Positions 9,871 through 19,279 are shown, counted from the stretch's first letter. The stretch: DNA of 64,000 bases from Mesorhizobium sp. WSM3626 (GCF_000513935.1 NZ_AZUY01000009.1:104045-168044); one strand, 5' to 3'. Numbers and translations are program-made. Notes: a model not told the origin generated them from the sequence alone.

Positions 9871-10632
9871 TCATTTCATCTGCTGATATTTCCTTGTCCG
9901 TGAATTGAAGACGTAGTCGACCGCGGTTCCGGCGCCGCCGCCTTGAAAATTCACGGAAATGACGTCCTTGCCTCGCTCCACCCATTTCTGGACGTTCATG
10001 TAGATGATCGTCTTCAGCATGCCGGCACTGCAAGCGTCGTCATCGGCGAAGGTAATTTCCTGGACAACCTTGCGGCTGCTCTTTTTGATGACCTGCACTT
10101 TTTCCATGCAAAGGCCGCCACCGGTATTCGTGTAAATTCCCGAAAACCTGTGGGTGGCTGTCTGCGCCCAGAAGGGGATCTCGACAGTGCCGTCGATCTT
10201 TGCCTCGCCGGTGTCATCCAAGCTCGCGATTTTCTTGAGGGTGACGGGATATCTGTCCGTGCCCTTGCTCCAGCTTCCTGTCAAAGCGTTTCCCTTGAGA
10301 TCGAGGGACAATGGGCACCTTGCGGTGTCGACAGGGGGCGTCGGTCCCTGCACTATTATCCGATAAAGCTCCTTATCGTCTGAAATCTCGCAAAGCACGA
10401 ACCTGGTGCCGCTGACCGTGCCATACAGCGCAATCGGGATTTGCTTCGCGTCGTAGAAGTAGCTTCCATTGACCTCTGGCGCGCTGCCTAAGCTGTCATC
10501 TGTCTGGATGGAGAAATGGATAGGAGACGACCCGAGGAAACCCTCGTAGTTTTCCACGTGGTACCAACCCGCAACGGCTTTTGCGTTGAGCAGCAACAAG
10601 CAAATGACCGTTGAGATAAAACGTCTTCCCAT
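9871..10632 (-). CDS. Hypothetical secreted protein
   Basis: Product of 253 aa with an N-terminal signal peptide (RRFISTVICLLLLNAKAVAG, likely cleaved after AVA). The mature protein is rich in beta-prone segments, with Gly/Ser/Tyr-rich strands such as VNGSYFYD and TGSWSKGTDRYPVTLKK, and has several Cys residues, which fits a periplasmic or outer-surface fold with disulfides. No catalytic motif or known family is recognised. It converges on mutL with a 22-nt gap. Function unknown; it is probably a real gene because of the coherent signal peptide and alphaproteobacterial codon use. Confidence 0.7.
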   Translation of the reverse strand: MGRRFISTVICLLLLNAKAVAGWYHVENYEGFLGSSPIHFSIQTDDSLGSAPEVNGSYFYDAKQIPIALYGTVSGTRFVLCEISDDKELYRIIVQGPTPPVDTARCPLSLDLKGNALTGSWSKGTDRYPVTLKKIASLDDTGEAKIDGTVEIPFWAQTATHRFSGIYTNTGGGLCMEKVQVIKKSSRKVVQEITFADDDACSAGMLKTIIYMNVQKWVERGKDVISVNFQGGGAGTAVDYVFNSRTRKYQQMK

Positions 10633-10766
10633 CCCAACCCCGCTGCGCTCCGCGACGACAATCCGCCAAGACTGCGTGACAGTTGCCTTGCGTTGCGGCA
10701 GCCGTCAACTGGCGATGAAATCCGTCGTTCCTGATCCGAGTCAGGGAAAGACCGCAACCTTTTGAA

Positions 10767-11660
10767 TTAGCGTTTCAAATTCACCACGATAACGCCGCCG
10801 AGCGCCAGCGCGCCGCCGAGAATGCCGAGCAGCGTCGGCACCTCGCCCAGCCAGAAGAAGCCGATCAGGGCCGACATCGGCGAGACTAGGTACAAGAAGT
10901 TCGAGGCACGCGCCGCCGGCAGGCGCGACAGCGCGGTCGCCCAGGCCGCATAGGCGATCAGGCTCGGCACGATGCCGAGATAAATGACGGCGCCAAGGCC
11001 GGCGGTGTTCGCGACGGCGGCCTGCTGGAGAGCAGCGGGCAGGAAGGGCGCCAGGCAGAGCGCGCCGAGCACCATGTTGGACGCCGCGATGGTCAGCGGA
11101 TTGTGGCGGGCAAACAGCGGCTTCTGGACGATGGTGTTGACGGCCGAGCAGAGTGCCGAACCAAGCACCAGCAGCGCGCCGGCGTTGAAATGCAGGCCAT
11201 GCCCATCGGCGATGGCGATGATGCCGATGCCGGCGAAGGAAATGACGGTACCGCTCCAGGCCAGGCCTGAGAAGCGCTCGCCAAGCAGGGCCATCGCCAT
11301 GATGGCGGTGAAGATGGGACTGACATTGATGATGAAGCCGGCTGCTCCGGCCGAGACGGTCTGCTCGCCAAAATTGAGCATCGCCGTGTAGAGGGCGACG
11401 AAAATGGCGCCGCCGAAGGCGAAGCGCCAGAAATCGCCGATCCTGGGCAGCGCCGGACGCTTGACGGCGAGGAAGATGGCAGCCGGCACGGCGGCTATGG
11501 CAAAGCGCAGGGCGCCAAGCTCCAACGGCTGGAAAGCGGCGAGCCCGGCCCGGATCGCCGGGAAGGCGGAGGCCCAGCCGATCACCGTCAGCGCCACGGC
11601 GATGGCGGCCGTGGTGTCCATCCGCTGTGTTGAATTCAACGTGCCTGTCGTTGCGCTCAT
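10767..11660 (-). CDS. DMT-superfamily (EamA) transporter
   Basis: Product of 297 aa with about ten hydrophobic segments arranged as two EamA repeats, the usual size for drug/metabolite exporters of the inner membrane. Typical features are GWASAFPAIRAG in the first helix and SPIFTAIMAMALLGERFS at the end of the first repeat, with the matching SPMSALIGFFWLGEVPT in the second. The start at 11660 removes a charged N-terminal extension. It is divergent from a LysR gene 91 nt away, a common arrangement in which the regulator controls the exporter. The substrate is unknown. Confidence 0.9.
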   Translation of the reverse strand: MSATTGTLNSTQRMDTTAAIAVALTVIGWASAFPAIRAGLAAFQPLELGALRFAIAAVPAAIFLAVKRPALPRIGDFWRFAFGGAIFVALYTAMLNFGEQTVSAGAAGFIINVSPIFTAIMAMALLGERFSGLAWSGTVISFAGIGIIAIADGHGLHFNAGALLVLGSALCSAVNTIVQKPLFARHNPLTIAASNMVLGALCLAPFLPAALQQAAVANTAGLGAVIYLGIVPSLIAYAAWATALSRLPAARASNFLYLVSPMSALIGFFWLGEVPTLLGILGGALALGGVIVVNLKR

Positions 11661-11751
11661 CTCATTGCCCTCGGATTCTTCAGGTCTCAGTCGCAGAAAA
11701 CGCCTTTCCAGCTCAATTGACAAACGACCAAATCGAGGGTCACCTGTGAGC

Positions 11752-12678
11752 ATGGATCACAGCTCGAACAGCATGCTGCCGCTGGAGACATTGCGCGCCT
11801 TCGACGCGGCGGCCCGCACGGGAAGCTTTTCGGCCGCCGCTGAAAAACTCAACCTCACCCATGGCGCCGTCAGCCGGCAGATCGCCAAGCTCGAGGACTG
11901 GCTTGGCCTGAAGGTTTTCGAACGCGGCGCGCGCGGCGTGTCGCTGACCAACGAAGGCAATCGCCTGCATCTCAGGACCACCGAAGCCTTCGCGCTGATA
12001 TCGGTCAATTCGGATCGGTGGGTGGAGCCGCGCGGCACCGCCGTGGTGCGCCTGGCCTCCATTCCATCGGTGAGCGGCTTGTGGCTGATGCCGCGTATGG
12101 CAACGCTGGAAAACGACCCTACCCGCCTGCGCATCGTGCTCGACGTCGACAACCGTCAGGCCGACCTCGCAGACGAAGGCATCGATCTGTCGGTCCGCTG
12201 CGGTCGCGGCCGCGTCCCGGGCCGTGTCTCGGTGCAACTGTTCGAAGAACTTCTCTTCCCGATCGCCTCGCCGGGCCTCGCACGAGAGATCGGCGGTGGC
12301 GACCCGGCCCGGTTGCTCAAATTCCCGCTGATCAACGATTCCGACGCTTCGGGCTGGCGCGCCTGGTTCGCCGCGCAGGACATGGATTACCGGCCGCGCC
12401 CGCAAGACCGCCGCTTCGAGGACTACAATCTGGTGCTCGATGCCGCAGCCCATGGTCTCGGCATCGCGCTGGCGCGGCCACCGCTCACCGAGCACCAGAT
12501 AGAATCGGGGCGCCTCGTCGCCGTCGACGATCGCACCGCGCTCAATCCCGTTTCCTACTGGCTGGATCGTCCGGTCGGCCGACCGCGCGCGGCCGCCGCC
12601 GATCTCGCCAGGCGCATTGCCGAACAGGCCGGGCTTGCTTCGGCAAGGCTGGAAGCTTTCCTGCAGGATGACGATTAG
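11752..12678 (+). CDS. LysR-family transcriptional regulator (GcvA-like)
   Basis: Product of 308 aa. The N-terminal HTH is LRAFDAAARTGSFSAAAEKL plus THGAVSRQIAKLEDWLG, followed by VFERGARGVSLTNEG. The effector domain carries RLASIPSVSGLWLMPRM and DLSVRCGRG, as in GcvA-type members. The start ATG at 11752 was chosen because it opens directly into the HTH; in-frame sequence upstream lies antisense to the transporter gene and is not coding. It is divergent from the EamA exporter and probably regulates it. A TTGACA at 11717-11722 could be the -35 element. Confidence 0.9.
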   Translation: MDHSSNSMLPLETLRAFDAAARTGSFSAAAEKLNLTHGAVSRQIAKLEDWLGLKVFERGARGVSLTNEGNRLHLRTTEAFALISVNSDRWVEPRGTAVVRLASIPSVSGLWLMPRMATLENDPTRLRIVLDVDNRQADLADEGIDLSVRCGRGRVPGRVSVQLFEELLFPIASPGLAREIGGGDPARLLKFPLINDSDASGWRAWFAAQDMDYRPRPQDRRFEDYNLVLDAAAHGLGIALARPPLTEHQIESGRLVAVDDRTALNPVSYWLDRPVGRPRAAAADLARRIAEQAGLASARLEAFLQDDD

Positions 12679-12738
12679 GCTGCGACGCGTCTCGGAGACA
12701 ATGCGCGACGGTCGCGGTCGGAAATCGCGCGATGCCTC

Positions 12739-13341
12739 TCAACGAAACAGAAAAAGCACAATCATGGTGGTCGCGGCCGAGACGATGGCCGTCACGATCG
12801 ATATCGTCCACAGCGACGACGGAGCTGGCTCGGATCGCGGAGCATGGCCCGCGGGACGGATGGAGGCACCGCGCGGTTGCGGCGCGTTGGCGTTGGCCGC
12901 GACCAGCACCGCGGCGGAAGCGACAGCAGGCGAAAATGTGGACGGGGCCGGGGCCGCTGCCAGTTTGGGTGTGCTGTCAGTCGCCATCGTCTGCTGCGGG
13001 GCGAAGCCGCGCCAATCCTGATCGGTGTCCGTCCCTGCCCCACGCGTCGACGTTCCTGCCGGTGCATGGTGGGTGGCGGCGTCAGGTTCCATGACGGCCC
13101 GGTAAGCATCCTCGATTTCGGAGGATGACAGGCGTTGCGAGGTCTGAGCGGCCGGTCGCGGCAGCGAGCCTTGCAGCGCCTGGGCGGCGAACTGCGCCGA
13201 TTGCACCATCGCGGGCGCCGGCGGCTGGACGAGCGCCTTGACCAGCGCCGCGGTCGCCGGGTCGGCCTTGAGGGAAGGCACCGGTTGGGGCGTGAGTGCT
13301 TCTTTCAGCAAAGACGGCATGCTTGCATTGGCGATGTCCAT
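12739..13341 (-). CDS. Hypothetical Ala/Pro-rich protein with C-terminal membrane anchor
   Basis: Product of 200 aa, not recognised. Most of it is Ala/Pro/Ser/Thr-rich and likely disordered. A short segment, SSEIEDAYRAVMEPDAATH, near the middle could form a helix. The last ~24 residues (LWTISIVTAIVSAATTMIVL then FLFR) make one transmembrane helix with almost no sequence after it, as in tail-anchored proteins. The start at 13341 has GGAAG a few nt upstream. It is convergent with the preceding LysR gene. Function unknown. Confidence 0.6.
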   Translation of the reverse strand: MDIANASMPSLLKEALTPQPVPSLKADPATAALVKALVQPPAPAMVQSAQFAAQALQGSLPRPAAQTSQRLSSSEIEDAYRAVMEPDAATHHAPAGTSTRGAGTDTDQDWRGFAPQQTMATDSTPKLAAAPAPSTFSPAVASAAVLVAANANAPQPRGASIRPAGHAPRSEPAPSSLWTISIVTAIVSAATTMIVLFLFR

Positions 13342-13456
13342 GGCGCTTCCTGACAACCATTGTGCCAAAGGGCAATATTACATGAGCATTGCGCCAAGCT
13401 TGACCTTGCCCACGATTTATGGCGATTGAATCCCCGATGAACTCAAGTACCACCGC

Positions 13457-13690
13457 ATGATGAACCGTTTCGAAGGCCCGGGCGGCAAGGAAGCCCGCAT
13501 CCGCTATCTCGATGGCGATTTCCAGGTCACCAGCCCCGGCTCGTTCGTGCGCTGCGCCGTGACGGGCGAAAACATCCCACTGGACGAGCTGAAATACTGG
13601 AGCGTTGCCAGGCAGGAGCCCTACGTGAACGCGAGCGCATCGCTGCGCCGCGAAATCGAGGTGCATCCGGAACTGCGCAAGCGGGGTTAG
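13457..13690 (+). CDS. DUF2093 domain protein
   Basis: Small protein of 77 aa matching the DUF2093 pattern: A-x-I-x-YLDGDFQV-x-x-PGSFVRCAVTG, then IPLDELKYWSVARQE and a charged tail. The family is found almost only in Alphaproteobacteria and has no known function. The stop codon (13688-13690) overlaps the convergent lpxK stop by 2 nt. Confidence comes from strong motif match and conserved context next to lpxK. Confidence 0.9.
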   Translation: MMNRFEGPGGKEARIRYLDGDFQVTSPGSFVRCAVTGENIPLDELKYWSVARQEPYVNASASLRREIEVHPELRKRG

Positions 13691-14712
13691 CCTCTCAGCT
13701 TACGCTGGCGCCAGGCATCGAGCGTTTCCTCGATGATGCGTTCGGGAACGTGATCAAGCTCGAAAATCGTGTCGATTTCCAGCACGTCGAGACGGTCGAG
13801 AAAATCCTGCGGGGCGCCATGGCGCAACCGGGCGGCGTCCTTGGCGGTGGTGATCAGGCCAAGGCCTTCGGCCCGCGCCGTCGCGGCCAGTTCGGCGAGC
13901 TCGTCCTCGGCGTAAAAGTGATGGTCCGGAAAGGGCCTGGACAGGATCACTTCGCCGCCGGCCTCGCGCACCGTGTCGAAGAACTTTTCGGGATGACCGA
14001 TGCCGGCAAAGGCCAGAAACCGCTTTCCGGCAAGCCCCGCCTTGCTGCTCGGCTCCGTGTGGGCCTCGAAGATCGGCCGGCCGGCACGCGCTGCCCGGCG
14101 GACCACGGCATCGGCGGCGGTGCCCTCGCCCATCTTCAGCAGCCCGCTGGTGAAGACCAGCTGGTCGACGATTTTGGCCCTGAGCGGACCGCCCGGGATG
14201 ACGCGGCCATTGCCGATCCCATAACGGGCATCGACCACGACCAGCGCATAATCGATGTGGATGCGCGCGCTCTGGAAGCCGTCGTCCATGATCAGGAAAT
14301 CACAGCCGTGCTTTTCCAGCAGCAGCCGGGCGCCGGCGGCACGGTTCGGCGTCACTGCAACCGGGGCATGTTCGGCCAACAGAAGCGGCTCGTCGCCGAC
14401 GTGCTTGGCGCTGTCATGACGGATATCGACGACATGCGGTTCGGCGAAGGAACCGCCATGGCCGCGCGACAGGAAACCCGGTTTCAGCCGCATGCGCTTG
14501 GCCTGTTGGGCGAGCGCGATCGCCACCGGCGTCTTGCCGGTGCCGCCAACGGTGAAATTGCCGACGCACAGAACCGGCGCCTGGATCTTCTCGCGTCGGG
14601 CCCGCCGCATGCCGCGACCGGCGACCAGCGCATAGACAGCCGACAGCGGCGATAGCGCCAGGACTTTCCAGTCCGGCTCTTCCCACCAGAATGGTGGTGC
14701 CTCCGAGGCCAC
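13687..14712 (-). CDS. lpxK: Tetraacyldisaccharide 4'-kinase
   Basis: LpxK phosphorylates the 4' position of lipid A disaccharide at the inner membrane. Product of 341 aa, normal for the family. The N-terminal membrane-associated helix (LSPLSAVYALVAGRGM) is followed by the P-loop GNFTVGGTGKTPVA, and MDDGFQS carries the conserved Asp-Asp-Gly. The start is GTG at 14712, 1 nt after the waaA stop, so it is the last gene of the envelope operon. Its own stop overlaps that of convergent DUF2093. Confidence 0.97.
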   Translation of the reverse strand: MASEAPPFWWEEPDWKVLALSPLSAVYALVAGRGMRRARREKIQAPVLCVGNFTVGGTGKTPVAIALAQQAKRMRLKPGFLSRGHGGSFAEPHVVDIRHDSAKHVGDEPLLLAEHAPVAVTPNRAAGARLLLEKHGCDFLIMDDGFQSARIHIDYALVVVDARYGIGNGRVIPGGPLRAKIVDQLVFTSGLLKMGEGTAADAVVRRAARAGRPIFEAHTEPSSKAGLAGKRFLAFAGIGHPEKFFDTVREAGGEVILSRPFPDHHFYAEDELAELAATARAEGLGLITTAKDAARLRHGAPQDFLDRLDVLEIDTIFELDHVPERIIEETLDAWRQRKLRG

Positions 14713-14713
14713 G

Positions 14714-16030
14714 CTAACGCCCGTTCGCGCCCTTCAGGCGCGCCTTGACCACCAGCGGCTGGATATAGGGTTCGAGCGATTTGAGTGTGCGTGCCAGTGC
14801 GCCGCGCATCTCATCGACAGTCGCGATTCCCGCCGCCATCATCTCGTGGCGAGCCACTTCGTTGGTCAGGAGGAAATTGACGGCGCCAGCCAGCATGTCG
14901 CGATCGCGCACCAGCTTGGCGCCGCCGCTGTCGAGCAGGCGTTGATAGGCCTCGCGAAAATTCTGCACGTTGCGACCGGCGAGAACCGCCGTGTCGAGCA
15001 TGGCCGGCTCGAGCGGGTTCTGGCCGCCTTCGGAGGTCAGCGAACGGCCGACGAAAGCGATTTCGGTCAGGCGGAGATAAAGCCCCATTTCGCCGATCGT
15101 ATCGCCAAGCAGGATATCGGTGTCGGGACCGATACGGTCACCCTTGCTGCGCCGCGCGACCTTCAGTCCCATGCCGGAAATCTGCGCGGCAAGGGCTTCG
15201 GCCCGATCGGGATGGCGCGGGACGACGATTGTCAAAAGGCCGTGGTGACGCTTGTGCAGCGTCGCGTGGACTTCCGCGGCGACCACTTCCTCGCCATCAT
15301 GGGTCGAGATCGCCGCCCAGGTCGGCCGACCGCCGATCTGCCGCTGCAAAGTGGCAAGCGCCCGTTGGTCGACCGGCGGCGGGTTGGTGTCGACCTTGAG
15401 ATTGCCCGACACCGTGACCGGCCGGGCGCCGAGCGCGCGAAAACGCTCGCCGTCGACGTCGGATTGCGCAACGACATGGGCCAGATTCTCGAACAGCGCC
15501 TCGGCGATGTTGGCCCGCTTCTTCCACGAGGTGAACGAGCGATCGGAAAGCCGGCCATTGACCAGCACCTGCGGCACGTGGCGCGCACCGAGTTCGAGGA
15601 TGGTCATCGGCCAGATCTCGGATTCGGCGATGATTGCCAGATCAGGTTTCCAGTGATCGAGGAAGCGGCTGACCGCCGGCTTCAGATCGAGCGGCACATA
15701 TTGGTGGATGATGCGGTCGCCGAGCCGCTCGTCCACGACCTGGGCGGAGGTCACCGTGCCGGTCGTCAGCACGATGTTGACGCCATAGTCGAGGATGCTT
15801 TCGACCAGCGGCACGACGGCCAAGGTCTCGCCGACGCTCGCGGCATGGATCCAGATCACCGGCCCCTCGGGGCGCGGGCGGCCGGCGACGCCATAGCGCT
15901 CGCGCCTTCGGTTGCGGTCTTCCTTGCCGCGCGAGGTGCGCCAGGCGACGTAAGGCCCGACCAGGGGATAGGCGGCCGCGCCGGCAAAACGGTATGCCGA
16001 CAGCATGGTACGTGCCCAGCGGCCGCTCAC
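14714..16030 (-). CDS. waaA: 3-deoxy-D-manno-octulosonic acid (Kdo) transferase
   Basis: WaaA (KdtA) adds Kdo to lipid IVA on the inner face of the inner membrane. Product of 438 aa. It shows an N-terminal membrane anchor, the acceptor-side WIHAASVGE motif, the DLAIIAESEIWP segment, and a C-terminal GT-B domain with SLTSEGGQNPLEPA. A GTG start at 16030 overlaps the upstream acyltransferase stop by 4 nt; ATG at 16006 is an alternative. It sits between a DUF374 acyltransferase and lpxK, the usual rhizobial order. Confidence 0.96.
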   Translation of the reverse strand: MSGRWARTMLSAYRFAGAAAYPLVGPYVAWRTSRGKEDRNRRRERYGVAGRPRPEGPVIWIHAASVGETLAVVPLVESILDYGVNIVLTTGTVTSAQVVDERLGDRIIHQYVPLDLKPAVSRFLDHWKPDLAIIAESEIWPMTILELGARHVPQVLVNGRLSDRSFTSWKKRANIAEALFENLAHVVAQSDVDGERFRALGARPVTVSGNLKVDTNPPPVDQRALATLQRQIGGRPTWAAISTHDGEEVVAAEVHATLHKRHHGLLTIVVPRHPDRAEALAAQISGMGLKVARRSKGDRIGPDTDILLGDTIGEMGLYLRLTEIAFVGRSLTSEGGQNPLEPAMLDTAVLAGRNVQNFREAYQRLLDSGGAKLVRDRDMLAGAVNFLLTNEVARHEMMAAGIATVDEMRGALARTLKSLEPYIQPLVVKARLKGANGR

Positions 16031-16818
16031 CGCGGACCATCCACGAGACGGTAGGCCTCGGCGGTCGCGGCGTTGAGGGCGGCCGTCACTTCCTGGCGCT
16101 TGCGCTCCATTTCGGCATCGTCGGCATCCGCCGCCACAAAGATCGGCGTGCCGATGGTCACGGCGGAGCGGCCGAAGGGCAGGTTGATGGTGGTTTTGTC
16201 CCAGCTCTTTTCCAGCACCTTGCGGCGGCTGGTGGCGATGGCGACGGGCAGCAGCGGCCGGCCGGAGAGGCGAGCCAAAAGAACGATACCGAGCCCTGCA
16301 TCGCGAGGGGTACCGTGGGGAATGTCTGCGATCATGGCGACGTTCTTGCCTGCGGTGAGCGACTTTTTGAGGGCGATGAGGGCCTTGGCCCCGCCCTTGT
16401 CGAGATGCCTGGCATTCTCGCGCCCGCCCGAACCGCGCACCGCCTCGATGCCGAATTTCTCCAGCATCAGGGCGTTGAGTTCAGCATCGGCGCTGCGCGA
16501 CACCATGGCGACCAGCGGCTTGCGCTTGGGGTAAAAGGCCGGCGTCAAAAGATGCTGGCCATGCCACAAAGCAATGATCCCCGGCTCGAACTCGGCATAG
16601 GCGCCGCCCGCAAAGCGGGCCGATCCGGCGACCAGGGGGCTGGTCAGGCGAACCAGCCGCACGAACTGTGCGAGCAGGCTGGCAATAGCGTTCTTGACGA
16701 ATCGGGATTGCGCGAGCGGCTCGCGAATCCTGCGCCAGAAGGCCTTGGTCGTGCGGCTGCCGCCCCTGCCCGTGGGCGCGGCCTCGCTGGCTGGCTCTTT
16801 CGCCAGATCACGCTCCAT
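16027..16818 (-). CDS. DUF374 lysophospholipid acyltransferase-like protein
   Basis: Product of 263 aa from ATG 16818 (a TTG at 16827 overlapping the DUF4170 stop is also possible). It matches the DUF374 branch of the PlsC/LplAT superfamily: IIALWHGQHLLTP contains the His that usually starts the HxxxxD-type active site, followed by VAMVSRSADAE and MIADIPHGTPRDAG. Members occur beside waaA and lpxK in Alphaproteobacteria and are thought to act in lipid A or envelope lipid acylation. A role in lipid A acylation is inferred from context only. Confidence 0.85.
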   Translation of the reverse strand: MERDLAKEPASEAAPTGRGGSRTTKAFWRRIREPLAQSRFVKNAIASLLAQFVRLVRLTSPLVAGSARFAGGAYAEFEPGIIALWHGQHLLTPAFYPKRKPLVAMVSRSADAELNALMLEKFGIEAVRGSGGRENARHLDKGGAKALIALKKSLTAGKNVAMIADIPHGTPRDAGLGIVLLARLSGRPLLPVAIATSRRKVLEKSWDKTTINLPFGRSAVTIGTPIFVAADADDAEMERKRQEVTAALNAATAEAYRLVDGPR

Positions 16819-16823
16819 CGAAG

Positions 16824-17069
16824 TCAACCGGCGGCCTTGCTATCGGGATCCAGCAGACGGTGCAGATGAACGACGAAATAACGCATATGGGCATTGTCCA
16901 CGCTGGCTTGTGCCTTGGCTTTCCACGCGGTGTGCGCGGATTGATAGTCGGGATAGACACCAACGATGTCGAGCGCGTCGAGATCGCGGAACTCGGTGCC
17001 GCCAAGCTTCTTGAGTTCGCCGCCGAACACCAGATGCAAAAGCTGTTTCTTTCCGTCTTCCGCGGCCAT
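16824..17069 (-). CDS. DUF4170 domain protein
   Basis: Small protein of 81 aa: LLHLVFGGELKKLGGTEFRD, then VGVYPDYQSAHTAWKAKAQ and MRYFVVHLHRLLDP. This is the DUF4170 pattern, a short alphaproteobacterial family commonly encoded upstream of waaA. The function is unknown. The stop overlaps or abuts the start of the acyltransferase gene, so it belongs to the same operon. Confidence 0.9.
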   Translation of the reverse strand: MAAEDGKKQLLHLVFGGELKKLGGTEFRDLDALDIVGVYPDYQSAHTAWKAKAQASVDNAHMRYFVVHLHRLLDPDSKAAG

Positions 17070-17145
17070 GTCGGTCCTTCACATATCGTGAGTTTGTCAC
17101 AGGTCTAGACCAAAGCCGCCGACTTTGGAACCTTCGAAAATGCTT

Positions 17146-17949
17146 TCAGCCATCCAGCCCGGCGATGACATCGACAAGCACCGCCAGCAGGTCCCCGCTG
17201 CCGGCGGCGAGCGCGCCGTGACGGATCACCTCGCCGGCATAGAGCGGCGCCCGGCCATTCGGGTCGAGCAGCTGGCCGCCCGCTTCGCGCAGGATGAGAT
17301 CGGCGGCGGCGATGTCCCAATCATGCGCGTTCGGCTTGACGAACGTTGCGTCGAGCGTCCCGTTGGCGATCATCGCCAGGCGGTAGGCGAGCGAGGGGAT
17401 GTAGGGTGCCCGCTGCAGCCGCTTCTGCCAGCCGGCAGGCACCATGTCGATCAACTGCTTCAACCCTGAAATTTCAGCCTTGTCCTCAGGCTTGCGTACC
17501 GCGATGCGCTTGTCGTTGCGGAAGGCGCCCTGGCCGGGTAGCGCCCAGTAGGTCTCATCCATGGCCGGACATTCGAGCACGCCGGCGAGCGTGCGGCCAA
17601 GCTCAACGACGGCAACGCTGACGCACCATGTGGGCAGGCCTTCGAGGAAGCCGCGCGTGCCGTCGATCGGGTCGACAACGAAGGTGCGGCGCGCCGAAAG
17701 CCGTGCCGGATCGTCGGTCGTCTCTTCCGACAGCCAGCCATAATCCGGCCGTGCCGCAAGCAGCGTCTGGCGCAGGTACGCATCGGCGGCATGATCGGCT
17801 TCGCTGACCGGCGAGGTACCACCCTTCATCCAGACCTGCGGATTGTTGCCGAAGTAGCGCATGGCGATAAGACCGGCCTCGCGGGCGGCGTCGCGCAGCA
17901 GCGGCAGATCCTGATCGGCAGCGGCAGTGGTCAGGTCATGCTCCGGCAA
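17146..17949 (-). CDS. Inositol monophosphatase-family protein, CysQ-like 3'(2'),5'-bisphosphate nucleotidase
   Basis: Product of 267 aa with the Mg2+/Li+-dependent phosphatase motifs. These are WLSEET (metal-binding Glu), DPIDGTRGF (the DPxDGTxxF signature) and HDWDIAAADLI (the WDxAAxxxI motif). The family hydrolyses PAP or PAPS in sulfur assimilation, or inositol phosphates; CysQ is the closest match by motif style. The reading frame most likely starts at TTG 17949, preceded by GAAGG and overlapping the pmbA stop by 14 nt. This implies translational coupling within the envelope operon. Confidence 0.88.
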   Translation of the reverse strand: MPEHDLTTAAADQDLPLLRDAAREAGLIAMRYFGNNPQVWMKGGTSPVSEADHAADAYLRQTLLAARPDYGWLSEETTDDPARLSARRTFVVDPIDGTRGFLEGLPTWCVSVAVVELGRTLAGVLECPAMDETYWALPGQGAFRNDKRIAVRKPEDKAEISGLKQLIDMVPAGWQKRLQRAPYIPSLAYRLAMIANGTLDATFVKPNAHDWDIAAADLILREAGGQLLDPNGRAPLYAGEVIRHGALAAGSGDLLAVLVDVIAGLDG

Positions 17950-19279
17950 GGGTCATGCCTTCGATCAGGAGCGTCGGGGCGGCAGTACCGAAATTCCGGT
18001 CGAGGTCATTCGCCGGCACCATGTTGAGGAACATCGTCTTCAGGTTCGAGGCGATGGTGACTTCGGCGACCGGATAGGCAAGCGCGCCATTTTCGATCCA
18101 GAAGCCGGAGGCGCCGCGGCTGTATTCGCCGGTGAGCATGTCGACACCCTGGCCAAACACTTCGGTGACGTAGAAGCCGGTCTTGAGCGAGCCGATCAGG
18201 TCTTCCGGCGAGCGCTCACCCGCCTCGATGGCAAGGTTCGTCGACGACGGCGAGACGGAGGAACCGCCGCGTGCGCCGCGACCGTTGGTGACGAGGCCGA
18301 GCTCCCGGGCCGCCGACGTCGACAGGAACCAGTGGTTGAGGACACCCTTTTCAATCATCAGGAGCTTCTCGCCCTCGACGCCTTCGCCATCGAATGGGCG
18401 CGAGGCCTGGCCACGGCGCCGCAGCGGGTCATCGGTGACGGTGATGGCGGCAGCGGCCACCTGCTTGCCCATCATGTCGCGCAGGAACGAGGTCTTGCGG
18501 GCGACGGAAGCGCCGTTGATGGCGCCGGCGATATGGCCGGCAATGCCGCGCGCGACGCGCGGGTCGAACACCACGTCGACCGGTCCGGTCGCCGCCTTGC
18601 GCGCGCCAAGGCGGCGCACCGCCCGTTCACCGGCCTTGCGGCCGATGTCCTCGGGTGAGTCGAGATCGGCAAAATGCTGGCGCGAGGAGAATTCATAGTC
18701 GCGCTCCATGCCGGTGCCCTCGCCGGCGATCACGCTGGCCGAGCGCGCAAAGCGCGAGCCGACATAGTGGCCGAGAAAACCGTGCGAGGTGGCCAGAACC
18801 AGCCCGCCAAGCCCGGCGCTGGCATTGCTGCCGGACGAATTGGTCACGCCCTTGACGGCGAGAGCCGCCGCTTCGGCCGCAAGCGCGGCTTCCTTCAACT
18901 GGTCGGCCGATACTTCGGTCGCGTCGAACAGGTCCAGATCGCGCGTCTGCCCGGCGAGCAGCGCAGGGTCGGCAAGACCCTGGTAGGGATCCTCGGGAGA
19001 CACCTTGGCCATGGCGACGGCACGCTCGGCAAGCGCCTTCGGATCGGACGCGGCGGTCGCCGATACGCTGGCCACACGCTGGCCGACGAAGACCCGCAGC
19101 GAAACATCGTCGCCCTCGGAAGCCTCGGTGTTTTCGACCTTGCCAAGCCGCACCGAGACGCCGGTCGAGCGGCCACGCACCGCGACGGCGTCCGCGGCAT
19201 CGGCGCCGGCGCGTTTGGCGGCCTCGACTAGGGCCGCGACGCGGTCCGTCAATTTCGCCGCGTCCAGCTTGTCGGTCAT
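17936..19279 (-). CDS. pmbA: TldD/PmbA family metalloprotease-like protein
   Basis: Product of 447 aa of the TldE/PmbA family. This is the partner subunit of the TldD/TldE peptidase that degrades unfolded peptides and matures some ribosomal peptides. Visible features are DDVSLRVFVGQR near residue 80, the central SSGSNASAG/GLVLATSHGF region, and the C-terminal MLTGEYSRGASGFWIENG. The HExxxH metal motif belongs to TldD, so its absence here is expected. No tldD is nearby. It is the first gene of the pmbA-cysQ pair, upstream of the LPS genes. Confidence 0.93.
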   Translation of the reverse strand: MTDKLDAAKLTDRVAALVEAAKRAGADAADAVAVRGRSTGVSVRLGKVENTEASEGDDVSLRVFVGQRVASVSATAASDPKALAERAVAMAKVSPEDPYQGLADPALLAGQTRDLDLFDATEVSADQLKEAALAAEAAALAVKGVTNSSGSNASAGLGGLVLATSHGFLGHYVGSRFARSASVIAGEGTGMERDYEFSSRQHFADLDSPEDIGRKAGERAVRRLGARKAATGPVDVVFDPRVARGIAGHIAGAINGASVARKTSFLRDMMGKQVAAAAITVTDDPLRRRGQASRPFDGEGVEGEKLLMIEKGVLNHWFLSTSAARELGLVTNGRGARGGSSVSPSSTNLAIEAGERSPEDLIGSLKTGFYVTEVFGQGVDMLTGEYSRGASGFWIENGALAYPVAEVTIASNLKTMFLNMVPANDLDRNFGTAAPTLLIEGMTLAGA

